Shown here: positions 32,701-43,369 of the stretch, piece after piece
Numbering within the stretch: the first letter of the stretch is position 1
Layout of the letters: each line of letters opens with the position of its first letter
NCBI RefSeq assembly: GCF_030272615.1
Contig: NC_081415.1
Location: 264,837,925-264,901,924, forward strand
Direction: 5' to 3'
Source of the DNA: Cryptomeria japonica
Lineage: Eukaryota; Streptophyta; Pinopsida; Cupressales; Cupressaceae
DNA length: 64,000 nt
Notes under the pieces: model-generated
What the model saw: the letters and a program-made list of their open reading frames with translations, nothing else
Told to the model about the DNA's origin: nothing
The model's database searches: none
Position numbers and translations under genes: made by a program

Positions 32701-34060
32701 AGCAGCATCACATTTTCTCACCTCAGGCGTCTTCTCCTTCCATAGGGAAAGGTCATGCTCTCACTGCTAGAGCTTCGACCTCTGGGTCCACTCAGATTCT
32801 AGATTCTGGTGCTTCTCACCATATGACACACACTCAATAGTTGGTTACTTCCCTTGCCTCTTGTGGTATTTCACAGATTATAGTGGGTGACTCAGTTCAG
32901 CTTTCCGTCTTGGGTTCAGGTTCTGTCTCTTTGGATGGGGGTACTCTACAGGATGTTCTGTTTGTCTCTAACATCTCGACGAACCTCCTATCCATTTATC
33001 AGATTTGCCACTCTGGCTCTGGTAAGACAGTTGATTTCTCACCACATGATGTGGTTATTCGGGACCTACATGACCCTGATTTGGTTGTGGCTTCTAGTAG
33101 TGTGGATTTTGCATCTCGTCTCTACAAATTTGACAAATTTGAGCCCTCTTCGGGTACAGGTTCATCTCTCATAGCACATGTAGATTCAATGAGTAAGCTT
33201 TGGCATGAGCGATTGGGCCATATCAATTACAGATATCTTCAGCAGATGAGTACACAGGCACTTGTTCTTGGGCTCCCACAGATTTCCTGCACTGATGGTG
33301 TTTGTCATGGTTGTGTTCTTGGCAAGCATCACAGAGATCCCTTTCCGAAGGGGAGAGCCTCTCGTGCTTTGGCACCCTTGGAGTTGATTCACAGTGATCT
33401 CATGTCATTTCCCACTCCTTTTTCAAGGGCCAAGTATGTACTCACGTTTATTGATGACTTCTCCATACGCACATGGGTGTACTTTCTTAAGTACAAGTCT
33501 GATGTCTTTGATTCATTTTGAATCTTCAAGACATTTGTCGAGAAGCAGTCTGGTTGTTCTATTTGGCGGATACGTACAGATAATGGGGGGGAGTATGTGA
33601 ATCAGGCTTTCAGAGATTTTTGCACCGAGCATGGTTTGCAACATCAGTTTACTGTTCCCTACACCCCTCAGCAGAATGGTGTCGCTGAACGTAAGAACAA
33701 AACTTTACGGGAGATGGCGAATTGTATGATTCAGTCCAGGTCCATGGATTCATCTTTTTGGGCTGAGGCAATCAATTGTGCCAACTATATTCAGAATCGG
33801 ATGCCTCACAAGGCTATTCGACATATGACTCCTGAGGAGGCTTGGTCTCATGACAAGCCTGATGTTTCCTTTTTGGGGGTATTTGGTAGTGAGGCATGGG
33901 CCTTTATTCCTGATGCTCAGAGGAAAACCATGGAGCGGAAGAGCTAACCACTCATTTTTGTTGGCTACTGTGAGGATGTTAAGGCGTACAGGTTGTTTGA
34001 TCCTAATTCCAGAGAGGTCCTATTTCGACGGGATGTTTAGTTTGATGAGCATCTTCCCAC
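32701..34060 (+). pseudogene. Copia protease and integrase
   Basis: Same frame as gag. Protease site QILDSGASHHMTHT near 32800. The integrase zinc finger reads LWHERLGHINYRYLQQM and CHGCVLGKHH; the core shows HSDLMSFPTPFSRAKYVLTF, RTDNGGEYVNQAF and PYTPQQNGVAERKNKTL, so the DDE residues (SDL, TDN, ERK) are present, then FWAEAINCANYIQNRMP. Stops at TAG 32838, TGA 33519, TAA 33945 and TAG 34038. No frameshift is seen. Protease processes the polyprotein; integrase inserts the DNA copy. Confidence 0.9.
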
Positions 34061-35867
34061 AGTGGATACCTCGACTCCAGTGTCTACTCCTCTACCTACT
34101 CTGGCCACTGCACCACTTCAAGATCTTTTTGAGGATGATTCTGATGATGGTGTTGATGATCCACCATCCCCACCTCCACCATCCCCACCTCCACCTGCTC
34201 CACCTCAGATGCCCAAGTGGGCTCACCTTACTGTTGTAGTGGCAGGTCCTCTGGCTGGTGACCCTTCACATACTCGTCGCACTCGTTCTCACACAGTGGG
34301 TTCTAGTCTTTTGAGTCATGCTATTTCAGATGATCCTCAGAAGTTTTCAGAGGTGACAGGTCACCCTGACTGGGATTGTGCTATGGAGGAGGAGTATTCT
34401 TCTCTGATGAGGAATCATACATGGGATCTTTGTCCTCTTCCTAAGGGCAGAAAGATGGTTAAGTGTCACTGGTTGTATCGCACTAAATATGCTGCTGATG
34501 GTTCCATTGATAAGTACAAGGCACGTCTTGTTGCGAAGGGTTTTTCACAGGTTGAGGGTATTGATTACTCTGAGACATTTGCCCCTGTAGCCAAGATGAA
34601 TTCCATTCGCTTTGTACTCTCTCTTGCAGCTTCTCGGCGTTGGCCTGTTTTTCAAATGGATGTGAAGAGTGCCTTCTTGCACGGGGATCTACAGGAGGAA
34701 ATCTACATGGAACAACCTTAGGGATTTGTGCAGGATAGTTCTTTGGTTTGCAGACTTCGGTGTTCATTTTATGGTCTCAAACAGGCCCCTCAGGCTTGGT
34801 ATGAGAAGATGGACTCTTTCTTGCTCTCCATTGGGTTCTCCCGCAGTCATTCTGATCACACCGTCTACATTTAGCTTCTTGAGGGTGACATTTTGATTCT
34901 TGTGCTATATGTTGATGATCTTCTCATCACGGGTAGCTCATCGTCTATGATTCAGCATATTCAGCGTGCCTTGATGGATCAGTTTGAGATGACAGATCTC
35001 GGTCTGTTGCACTATTTCCTTGGTCTTCAGGTGATTCAGTCTTCTGATGGGATCTCTCTCTACCAGCAGAAGTATGCTCTTGACATGCTTCAGCACTTCG
35101 ACATGCTTGATTGCAAGCCTTCTCCCACACCATTTCAGTCAGGGGTTGTTTTGACCATAGCTTATCCCACTCCTTCAGTTGATTCTACACTTTACAGGCA
35201 GTTGGTTGGCAGTTTGTTGTACCTGACTCACACCCATCCTGATATTTCCTTTGTAGTTGTTCTTGTCTCTCGCTTCTCCCATGATCCTCATGAGAGTCAT
35301 TGGCAAGCTGCCAAACGTATTTTGAGGTACATTCAGGGCACTAGTTCTCATGGCATTCATTATACATTAGGGGAACCACACATTGTTGGCTACACTGACT
35401 CAGATTGGGCTGGTGATGTCACTGATCGGAAGTCTACTTCCGGCTTTGTTTTCTGTCTTGGCTCTGGTCCTATCACATGGTCTTGCAAGAAGCAGACTGC
35501 TCATGCATTATCATCTATAGAGGCTGAGTACCGCTCTGTTGTGCTCGCTAGTCAGGAGATCTTATGGCTTCGACAGTTGATGACTGAGTTTGGTTTTCCT
35601 CTTGATAGTCCCACTATTCTTTGGTGTGACAATCAGAGTGCTATTCATATTTCCCGCAACCCGGTAGAGCATCAGCAGATGAATCACATTGAGCTTCACA
35701 TGCATTTCATCCGTCAATTGATTCAGGATGGTGTTCTCATTCTGGAGTACATTCCCACTTCTGAGCAGGTTGCAGACATCTTCATGAAACCTTTTGCATC
35801 GCCGCGCTATCTTCAGTTGCGTTCTATGCTTGGGGTGAAGGAAGTTGTCCTTGGGGGGTCTTTATGA
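34061..35867 (+). pseudogene. Copia reverse transcriptase and RNase H
   Basis: Same frame. After a proline-rich linker ([15 protein letters not shown]) the reverse transcriptase shows [53 protein letters not shown] and the catalytic LVLYVDDLLITG. RNase H follows with YTDSDWAGDVTDRKSTSGF, SSIEAEYRSVV, CDNQSAIHIS and a TSEQVADIFMKPF end, stopping at 35867. Stops at TAG 34719 and TAG 34872. The RNase H half (34893-35867) is open for 324 codons. All main catalytic acidic residues are visible. It makes double-stranded DNA from element RNA in active copies. Confidence 0.92.
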
Positions 35868-36069
35868 GGCCTTCCTTCCTTCTTCTTCTTTCAACATGTT
35901 CTTTTATCTCTTTTTGGAGAGGAGTTTTTTCCCACTGGGTTTTCTCCTTTGTCTCCGTTTCATAGAGATTTCATTGTATTTGGGTACCTGATCAGGCCTT
36001 GTTGTCGGGACCCATCTTTCATGCTTTCAGTAGTTGTTCTAGGTTTTAGCTTCTCCCTAAGTCTAGCTT

Positions 36070-36078
36070 AAGGGGGGG
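36070..36078 (+). promoter_or_regulatory. Copia polypurine tract
   Basis: AAGGGGGGG directly before the 3' LTR start TGTTAGAGT. Confidence 0.85.
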
Positions 36079-36451
36079 TGTTAGAGTAATTGGGTCTTTA
36101 CTTGATTATTTAAACATTAGTTGTTTAATTCTTTAAGTTTCTAATTATCTTTTTACACTTAAGCTAACATTGGGTGCATATAATTAATTATTTTAATTAA
36201 TTATTATGTGCAAACCTAGGGTTTTCCCTTTTTAGGGTTTATTGACCTATTAGAGGTTACTTTTTCTTTTCATTGTATCATCTTTTCAATATACATTTTT
36301 CTGGTGAATTGGAGCTCTCTTTTTTGGAGAATAGTTTTCCTGTGTTTTTCTTGTTCTTCAGATTTTGCTTCATTGCTTCTCCTTGTAACAGGTTATTCGG
36401 CTTGCAGAAGATCTTCAGGCTATTGTGGGGTTGTATTTCTCAACTCCTATA
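36079..36451 (+). mobile_element. Copia 3' LTR
   Basis: 373 bp, TGTTAGAGTAATTGGG...CTCAACTCCTATA, followed by ATGTG (36452-36456). The gap 35868-36069 between the RNase H stop and the polypurine tract is non-coding. Confidence 0.9.
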
Positions 36452-36456
36452 ATGTG

Positions 36457-38166
36457 GGTGATTCAATGAGTTGTCATCTTCTTCAAAGAAAGTAAGATAA
36501 TGAGGCAAAGTCAGGTGACCCACCATAGATTGAAACCAATCGATATCTAAATCTTTTGGGACATTAGTCGTAAGAAACAATTTATCCAGGATCTCTTTAT
36601 GAGCAGAAGATATTTTGAGCATTTCAAAGATGGAGATATGAGCGTTCGTTCTTTTCAATTATTTGACAATGCTATAACCAGGAGAGAATGATGAAGCCAG
36701 TTGTTTGAATTTAACCATGGTTGTGTCCATTTGTCTATTCAAAGAACTTGGTAAGTATGATTTTGTTTGAGCAGGAGTTGAAGAACTAGCTCCTTGGAGA
36801 GTGGCTTTCTTTTGAGCGCGGGTCACAGCATTTGCATTTTGTGCTTCGTTTTGTTTATCTTTGATTATGATCACATTGTAATATTCAGGTTGGGAAGTCT
36901 CAATCATGTTGATCACATTGTCATTGTTGGTATAGGTGTAATTAATTTTGGCACCTCCTTTTGACTTTGAGGAATCACCTTGTTCATAAACAGGTAAGGG
37001 ATCTTTAAAAGCTTTGTGATCAGCATTATTTGTGTGATTTCCAACAACAATTTTTTCAACGTCAATGAGATCTTGAATCTCATGCTTGAGCTTCATGCAG
37101 TTGTTTGTGTTATGACCTTTGTTTTGATGATATTCACAATATTCATTCTCTCTCCACCATTTTGGCTTGACTTCGGGATCATATGGCCTAGAATTGTCTA
37201 GTAAGGTTATCTAATCATTTGCCAATAAAGTTTTGAAAGCGGATTCATATGATTCTTCCAGAGGAGTGAATTTGTGTTCAGGTTTTGAAAGCCAAGATTT
37301 CTCTTTAAACCACTCTTTTACTTTCTTCGAAGGATTTTCTACTGCAGTTTCAGCTGCTTTGAGTGCTTGTGCGCCACTAACCAGGTTAAATATCGTGGAT
37401 TTTGATTTTTCTTTAACAGTGTCTACCACTCCATCATTAACAACGTTTCTATTGTTGTCTTTGCCATATTTCCAATATGAATTCTTTTCTTTGGAACTAG
37501 AACCTTGTTGTGTTTCTTTCCAAAGTGAGATATCTCCTTTCTTTATAAGCACATCTTCCATTCTGAGGGCATTGTCTACCATTTTGTTGAATGAAGGGTA
37601 TACTTGCATTTGGATACTATATTTCAATTCAGGGATGAATTTGTTGACAAAGATATCCATCTTCTTAGAATCTGGAATAGGCCGTGAATATCTAGAGAAC
37701 ATCTTTCTCCATCGTTGGAGGAAAGTGAGAAAGGGCTCTCTTGTTTTCTGTTTGGTATTGCAAAGATCTATCATAGTGACTGTATGACAAATGTTATAGG
37801 AGTATTGTTGTAAAAATAGTTGGATTAGTTCTTCAAAAGTTTTTATTCCCATAGGTAGGCTTGAGAACCATTCCATAGCTTTCCCTCCTAAACTTCTCGG
37901 GAAAAGGGGCATGAGATATGTTTGTTCGTGCATGAACTCCATACATAAAGCACAAAATTCTCTAAAATGGTCTTGAGGATCGGAGTTGCCATCATATTTG
38001 TCAAATTTCAGAATCTCCACTCATAAAGGAAATGAAGACATGTAAAGTTTTTTATCAAATGGAAATGGGCATATCGTGTCCAGAGAATATTGTTTTGATG
38101 ATTTATCCTTGTTTTTCAGTTCGGCGATCTTAGTTCATAAGGCTTGTAATTGTTTTTTTACCATTA
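36457..38166 (-). pseudogene. Element B gag
   Basis: Minus strand, one frame from 38020 to 36457. The retrotransposon gag domain reads LKFDKYDGNSDPQDHFREF, MEWFSSLPMGIKTFEELI, FLQQYSYN, REPFLTFLQRWRKMFSRYS and FVNKFIPELKYSIQMQ. A Tat-type zinc knuckle (CEYHQNKGHNTNNCMKLKHE near 37130) follows. The C-terminal segment (36658-36457) with DWFQSMVGHLTLPHYLTFF leads into protease beyond the copia insertion. Stops interrupt at about 37208 and 36659. The gag domain ORF is open for 269 codons (38020-37211). Gag assembles the particle. Confidence 0.88.
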
Positions 38167-38604
38167 CTAAGGGTGACTCTTACTCTTAGTGATGAGGGTC
38201 TCAGTGTTATAACCAATAGGAAGTTTAGCACCTTGCTTTGCTAGTTCTAGAAAACAACCTTCTTTTTCTCTAGCCATGATAACCTTCATCATTTTTTGGA
38301 AATCTTTATCCTTCTGATATTTATGAATATCAATTTCTGGAGGTTCAGAGGCTTTAGACTCACTTGATGAGGAGTCACTGTTGGTAGCATGGATACTGAG
38401 GTCATCATTGTGTTTAGCAGCTCGTCTTTCTTGTTCTTTTCCAGACATGGTGGGAGACAAAGGTTGATCATAAACTGGTATATCTGATGATGAAGGTTTA
38501 TCAGTGAGTGGGTCCTTTACGTAAAATGGGTTATCTTGATATGAAAAGGATTTTCCTTTGCCTCTATCGGCTTTCTTACGAGAACTTCTAGTTTGAGTAG
38601 GCAT
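38167..38604 (-). pseudogene. Element B N-terminal gag extension
   Basis: 145-codon frame starting MPTQTRSSRKKADRGKGK, polar and serine-rich, ending with a segment FLELAKQGAKLPIGYNTETL. It lies directly upstream of the gag domain but in another frame, so a frameshift or stop near 38020-38166 separates them. I recognise no domain. The lysine and arginine-rich start fits the N-terminus of Tat gag polyproteins. Confidence 0.6.
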
Positions 38605-39014
38605 TTTTTTTTATTGATGTAAGCTAAAGTTGTTTGTGATGCAGAAGTCAAGATCAAATTTGGAGTTAGTTGTTCGTTTAAAGTATCGATTGAGAGAAGC
38701 AACTTAGATTTAGTCTGGTTTCAGGAAAGATCTATCCTGTGTAAGACATGATGTAAGTTACCTAGTTTGATTTGAGAGAAGTGACTAAGAGTCGGTCTAG
38801 TTTCAGGAATGATCTATCCTTTGTAAGACATTATCTAAGTAGCTTAAGTTTGATAAATGGTTGATTGAACTAGCTGAAAGATGATCGAAAAAATCATGCA
38901 ACACAATGGCAGAAGTGCATTGTTTAGATTTGTTTATGCTCAAAATGATGATAACCAGTTGTATGCTCATTGTAGATGGTTTTAGGCAAGTTTGATTGTT
39001 TTGGACTGACAAAA

Positions 39015-39335
39015 TCAGAGATTCGTATGATAGGTTTTACAGGACCAGACGAGAATTTAATAGCTTCAGGACAATAAAATAAAATTTGTGTACGGGTTGC
39101 TGCCTATGTTTGTACGACAGGTGGGTATACCTCAGATGAAAAAATGATGAGTGTGATGGTTTTTCGTACGACACAGGACTAGAGACCAGACAATAATTCC
39201 CTAAGAAGGATGACAGTTTATCAGATTTCGTACGACACATAATAAGGACCTAGACGACAAACTATAAGACCTGATGAAATTTCATACGACACAGTTATGT
39301 AGGAGGATGATAAATCAGATGACTCATACGACAGT
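39015..39335. repeat. Cluster of TCGTACGACA-like words in the leader of element B
   Basis: TCGTACGACACA occurs near 39226, and close variants (TTCGTACGACACAGG near 39162, GTACGACAGG near 39111, CATACGACACAG near 39282, CATACGACAG near 39325) fill the stretch. More copies stand at 40565-40665 and, in the 3' part of B, at 9768-10030. TCGTACGA is a perfect palindrome. Confidence 0.65.
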
Positions 39336-39401
39336 TTACTAGATAAACAATGACTGACGACAACCAGTTTTGAGATGGACTGAGTTTTTGATAGTTGATG
39401 T

Positions 39402-39548
39402 AGACTAGTTTGTGACACAGACAGAGTTTTGACTAAGATAGACTAGTTTTTAACACGAACAAAGTTTTGACTAGGATAGACTAGTTTTTGACACGGACAA
39501 AGTTTTGACTAAGATAGACTAGTTTTTGACATGGACAGAGTTTTGACC
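39402..39548. repeat. 38-bp tandem repeat, about 3.5 copies
   Basis: Unit close to ACAAAGTTTTGACTAAGATA followed by GACTAGTTTTTGACACGG, repeated from 39421 with a partial copy before it. Differences between units are mostly transitions. Confidence 0.88.
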
Positions 39549-40740
39549 ACTGAGTTATTTATTGTTTTCTCCAGTTTTTGGTATTTCAGTTTCAGTTTCA
39601 AGGATGAAAACACAGTAAACACGCAATATGTATAATGACTTCAATCACATCATGCTAACCCTGTGGAAATTGGTGAGAGAAGAAAACCTTTGCTTGCAAA
39701 CTCAGGTACACACCCAATAGCTAATCAGAATACGGCCACTAAGTCTTGCACAATGGATTCTCAATGTCATATTAACCGACTCCAAATGCTAATGGGGTCA
39801 CAAAATGGCAAGTATCTTGGGACAGTTACTATCTCTCTTGCACAAATATTATCCCCCCTTTCGGAGGTGAACCGGGTAGCTTCTAATCTTAATTGGAACT
39901 AGTAAGGGATCCGTTCAGCACGTCGAGGTATAAACTCAATTAAGAGGTCTCCCAGCCTTGAAAACCAAGGTTTGATATACTCGAAGGTACAAAGGAGAGC
40001 TATTCCCAAGCACTGTCGCTGACTTGATTTTCATCAAATCATTTTTATTTTATAGTGGGTTGGAGTACTTGGCATTTAACCATTCCCACTTGGGTTGTTC
40101 CCCTCTCACCAGCCCTAATGGCTTTGGCCTTATAGGCTCCTCTGGAGGGCAGGCCCACTAAAGATACACAAATCTCAAACTTAAAAAAAAAGCCTCAAGG
40201 GTCTGGATTTTTTATTGTTTATGCAGACAAGAGCATACTCTCCTACCTCTCAAAATTTTCTTAAAACATGAAAGATAGATTTGTTCATTAACCAGATAGC
40301 AATTTAGGTGACTAAAAATGAATTTAAAGAATACACAATGTTTACTCGAATCTCCTTAGGCAACCTGCAAAGACAATGAATCAGTAGTCATATTGTCTTT
40401 GTTTGACAAGCATATTCTTCGACAAGCGTTCTGCAAAAAAACTGATTAGGCTATAAAAATTCCTTAGACAGACAAACAACAAGCCAGGGTCAATGTTAGT
40501 ATGATAATAATTGAATAAGAAAACCTAAAAAAAGGAATCTTCTTTTAACCCAAAAACACAAAATACCGTACGACTATTCTCACCGACTCATACGATAATT
40601 TGTATGGGATCGTACGATACTTGTAATTTATCATTCAACACAGTGGGAAAACTCGTACGATATTTCGCAGTAACTGTATGGACAAAAATCTGAAAAAATT
40701 AGAAAACGTTAGTCTTCGAGGCCGAAAGATGTAGTCTTTT

Positions 40741-40758
40741 GCCCCATAGTGGGTGCCA
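40741..40758 (-). promoter_or_regulatory. Element B primer-binding site
   Basis: On the minus strand TGGCACCCACTATGGGGC begins four bases after the 5' LTR end. Position and TGG start fit a tRNA primer site; I cannot name the tRNA by eye. Confidence 0.7.
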
Positions 40759-40762
40759 CAAA

Positions 40763-41961
40763 TGTGTGTGTGAAAAGTGGAATAAGTATCTGCAAGTTGT
40801 AAGACACAACACTTCAATTAAGCCATTACATGTATGGTTAGACAGATATAAGCATGAATAATAAAACCATAACAAATCGACCAATTGCCTTCTAAAAGAT
40901 GCGAGTATAGACTTGCTCTTGTATTTCTATAAGCAATACCAGTGACTAGACTACACCAAGACGAAGGATTTAATCTATATGAGCATGATATTAAGCTAAA
41001 TGGATGCAAGATTATTCTATATGGATGAAAATTAAGCTATATGAATTTAAGCAATCATAATAAAAAAGCTAAACTAAGATGCAATAATCTCAAAAAGCAA
41101 GAACAATATCTTCAATGACTTCAGAGCAAAAACTACATAATAACAATAAATCTCCAGGGTGTTTTGAATGAGAGATGAAGGCTGAATTTATAAAAATTCA
41201 AAAGAGAGACCAACGGTCAAGATCAATTAGCAATGAGCGGTTGAGATTATTCAAGAAAAAGCACAATTTAGGATAAATAAAATAATTGAGAAATCAGATT
41301 CAGTTAACCTTGAGATAGATTCCAATTATAGTTTAATTGAAATGCATTCAGATTATAAGTTTGAGTTTGCATTGGAGATAAAATTTAGTCTATTCCATGC
41401 ACTTGAGATAAAAATAGGTGATTCCATGCGATTTCTTTTATTTATTCAAGAAAAGAGTCTTTTCAATGCAACTGAACTTGTTTTCTCAAAAGCTTTGAGT
41501 TCCAATTTTAGAGAATGATTAATAATTCAATTAATTGCTTTTCTGATTTCAAGTTATCTCAATTTAGAAAAAGAAATAATTTCTCAAGTTTGATTTCTCT
41601 CTCAATTTAATTCTTTTATTTTATTTTCAATTTAACTCTTGCTTTGCATATTGATTCCTCTTTTGTAATAAATTAATTCCTTTTTTATGATTAAATGTGA
41701 AATTTATTAATTAATTAAATATGCTAGGATATTTAATAAATTAAATAGGATAATTGATCAAAATGATTTGTTGGAATGATTTAATTAATTAAATAAATAT
41801 TTAATTAATATAGAATAATTCACTTGCCATGTGACATTTAATGATTAAAGAATTAATTGATTGTGTGCTCAAAGTTGATTTAATTGCCTTTGGTTAGGAC
41901 CTTGGTGATGTTGTCGAGATTAGGGGCACATGGTTTAGATGACCATTTTTAGGGTATTACA
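40763..41961 (-). mobile_element. Element B 5' LTR
   Basis: 1199 bp; on the minus strand it starts TGTAATACCCTAAAAATGG at 41961 and ends with CACACACACA at 40763. TATAAAT on the minus strand at 41192-41186 is a candidate TATA box. Matches the 3' LTR 7356-8517. Confidence 0.92.
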
Positions 41962-41966
41962 GTAAT
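41962..41966. repeat. Target-site duplication GTAAT of element B, right copy
   Basis: Second copy of the GTAAT at 7351-7355. The flank on both sides belongs to the A-rich tail of LINE-1. Confidence 0.9.
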
Positions 41967-42306
41967 TTTGTAATTTTATTAATTTGTAATAGAAACTTTA
42001 CATTTAACTGTCCAAAAATTCTAACAATCCCAAACCACCCTCCAAAAAACCATCTTTACAAACCACCTTCTAAACCACCATGTATTCCCAGCCACTAACC
42101 CATCATTGTATCATCAAACAAAAATAAGCAGCTCAAGCATCCAAAAATGGCTCATTACAGCCTTAAACAGGAAGTTTAAGCAATAAAATAGTTCAAATGA
42201 AATCTACAACAAACCAAAAATGGGGAATTAAACCCCAAGTCATAAAAAATGGTAAAAGACTCCATTAACAGAGATAACCGGATGAGGAGCAAGGGTCCGC
42301 TCGCCT

Positions 42307-43170
42307 CTATTTCCTTACTCGACCTCCTTCATTAGTACTTGTACCCACTTCTTCATGGGCTTTTGCCTCCTCAATGGAATGTTGCAACTCCTCGTCCACC
42401 TCCATCATGTCCACAAACAACTTCAAGGCCTCCCAGCCAATTTGTGCCTCCTCCTAGAAATGAGCATACATCTAGTTGTCCCACCACCTCAAGAAAGGAG
42501 TGCAATTATACTCTAATACACGGTAAAAATTAACAATGACTTTGCACAAATCAAACCCTCTACAAAGGACCGCCCATTCAAAAATGGATGCCAGATTTAA
42601 ACTGTAATCTTCTGGAATAATTTCACTCACCACCTTCTTTACTGGCTCCAATGAATGCTCCAATTCCAACACCCATGCATTAATTAGGGAGTATGCATCC
42701 ATATTCATTCTGTAATGATGCTCTACAATCCCAATGCTCTCCCCCATTGATCTTTGGATGCATTTTGTCAACATTTTATCTCTGTGTAAAAACATCCCAT
42801 TCAACCTTCTTTTCGTGAACCACCCAAGGAATGGGCAAAGCTACTTCTTGGTCTTAAGTGTGAAGTTAGCTTCCATCTCTTCTAGCACCACCGCACTCAC
42901 CACCACCTCTAACTAGAGTTACTCTGCACACCTTCAACAAAAAAAGAGGGGGAGAAAAGCTTTTTTTTAAAACAACAATTGAAAAAACCATTTAAGGCAA
43001 CACTGGAATGTTCTCAAATCGTTGTCTTTCAAGCCCGATGTGATAGTGTACACACTTCCCAATGAAATTAAGAGAGCTTGCATTAAAGTCTCATCATACT
43101 TCTCCAGAAATGGGAGCATTTCAAATGGACCACTTTCACACATTCCCCATTGATACACCAACCTTGACAA
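42307..43170 (-). pseudogene. LINE-1 extra ORF downstream of RNase H
   Basis: Minus-strand segments LVYQWGMCESGPFEMLPFLE, MQALLISLGSVYTI, then after breaks MFLHRDKMLTKCIQRSMGES, YSLINAWVLELEHSLEPVKK, ASIFEWAVLCRGFDLCKVIV and a C-terminal acidic part (EELQHSIEEAKAHEEV) ending at 42307. The readable segments look like a real, helical protein. I do not recognise the domain. It stands between the LINE RNase H and the 3' tail, on the same strand, where ordinary plant L1 LINEs have only 3' untranslated sequence. The first two open parts share the frame of the RNase H. It differs in sequence from the extra ORF of LINE-2. Confidence 0.5.
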
Positions 43171-43369
43171 TTAAATGAGAAATCAAGACATAAGACAGTG
43201 ATGGTACTTCTCCTAATCACTAAAATTTTGAATCAAATGATCTAGCTAGGAATCCCAATGTGTCTCTTCATCTACGAACCTCCACCACTTAGTTACAAAA
43301 TGATCCAACTCACAAGCCACATTTGACAAATAATCTGTCACCCCATTCCTAGCCCACAAAATGTGTGAA

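Larger units (their letters stand above)
30102..36451 (+). mobile_element. Ty1/copia element, full structure, nested in element B
   Basis: LTRs 30102-30471 and 36079-36451, initiator-Met-tRNA type primer site, a 1.3-kb leader, one gag-protease-integrase-reverse transcriptase-RNase H frame, and a polypurine tract before the 3' LTR. Integrase before reverse transcriptase defines copia. It sits between gag and protease of B in opposite orientation. The whole polyprotein frame (31821-35867) has no frameshift but eight premature stops. LTRs differ at about 13 of 370 positions by hand count plus a 3-bp indel. Confidence 0.93.
38605..40740 (-). other. Element B 5' untranslated leader
   Basis: About 2.1 kb between primer site and gag, read on the minus strand. 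No coding is supported. It holds a TCGTACGA-like word cluster (39015-39335 and 40565-40665) and a 38-bp tandem repeat (39402-39548). GGTCTAGTTTCAGGAA-like repeats also occur near 38716 and 38796. Confidence 0.65.
7356..41961 (-). mobile_element. Element B: Tat-type Ty3/gypsy element, both LTRs, two nested inserts
   Basis: Read on the minus strand, B runs 5' LTR (41961-40763), primer site, 2.1-kb leader, gag, protease, G-patch region, reverse transcriptase, RNase H, second RNase H, integrase, a 5-kb 3' region with an antisense gene, polypurine tract and 3' LTR (8517-7356). GTAAT flanks it exactly (7351-7355, 41962-41966). Removing the Athila-like and copia inserts leaves about 17.3 kb, in the size class of Ogre-like Tat elements. 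Hand comparison of about 200 bp of the two LTRs gave some 14 substitutions and one indel, about 7%. Confidence 0.9.

Noticed and set aside
37233-37787. Plus-strand frame of 184 codons, membrane-protein-like
   Set aside because: Exact antisense of element B gag, which carries recognisable gag motifs.
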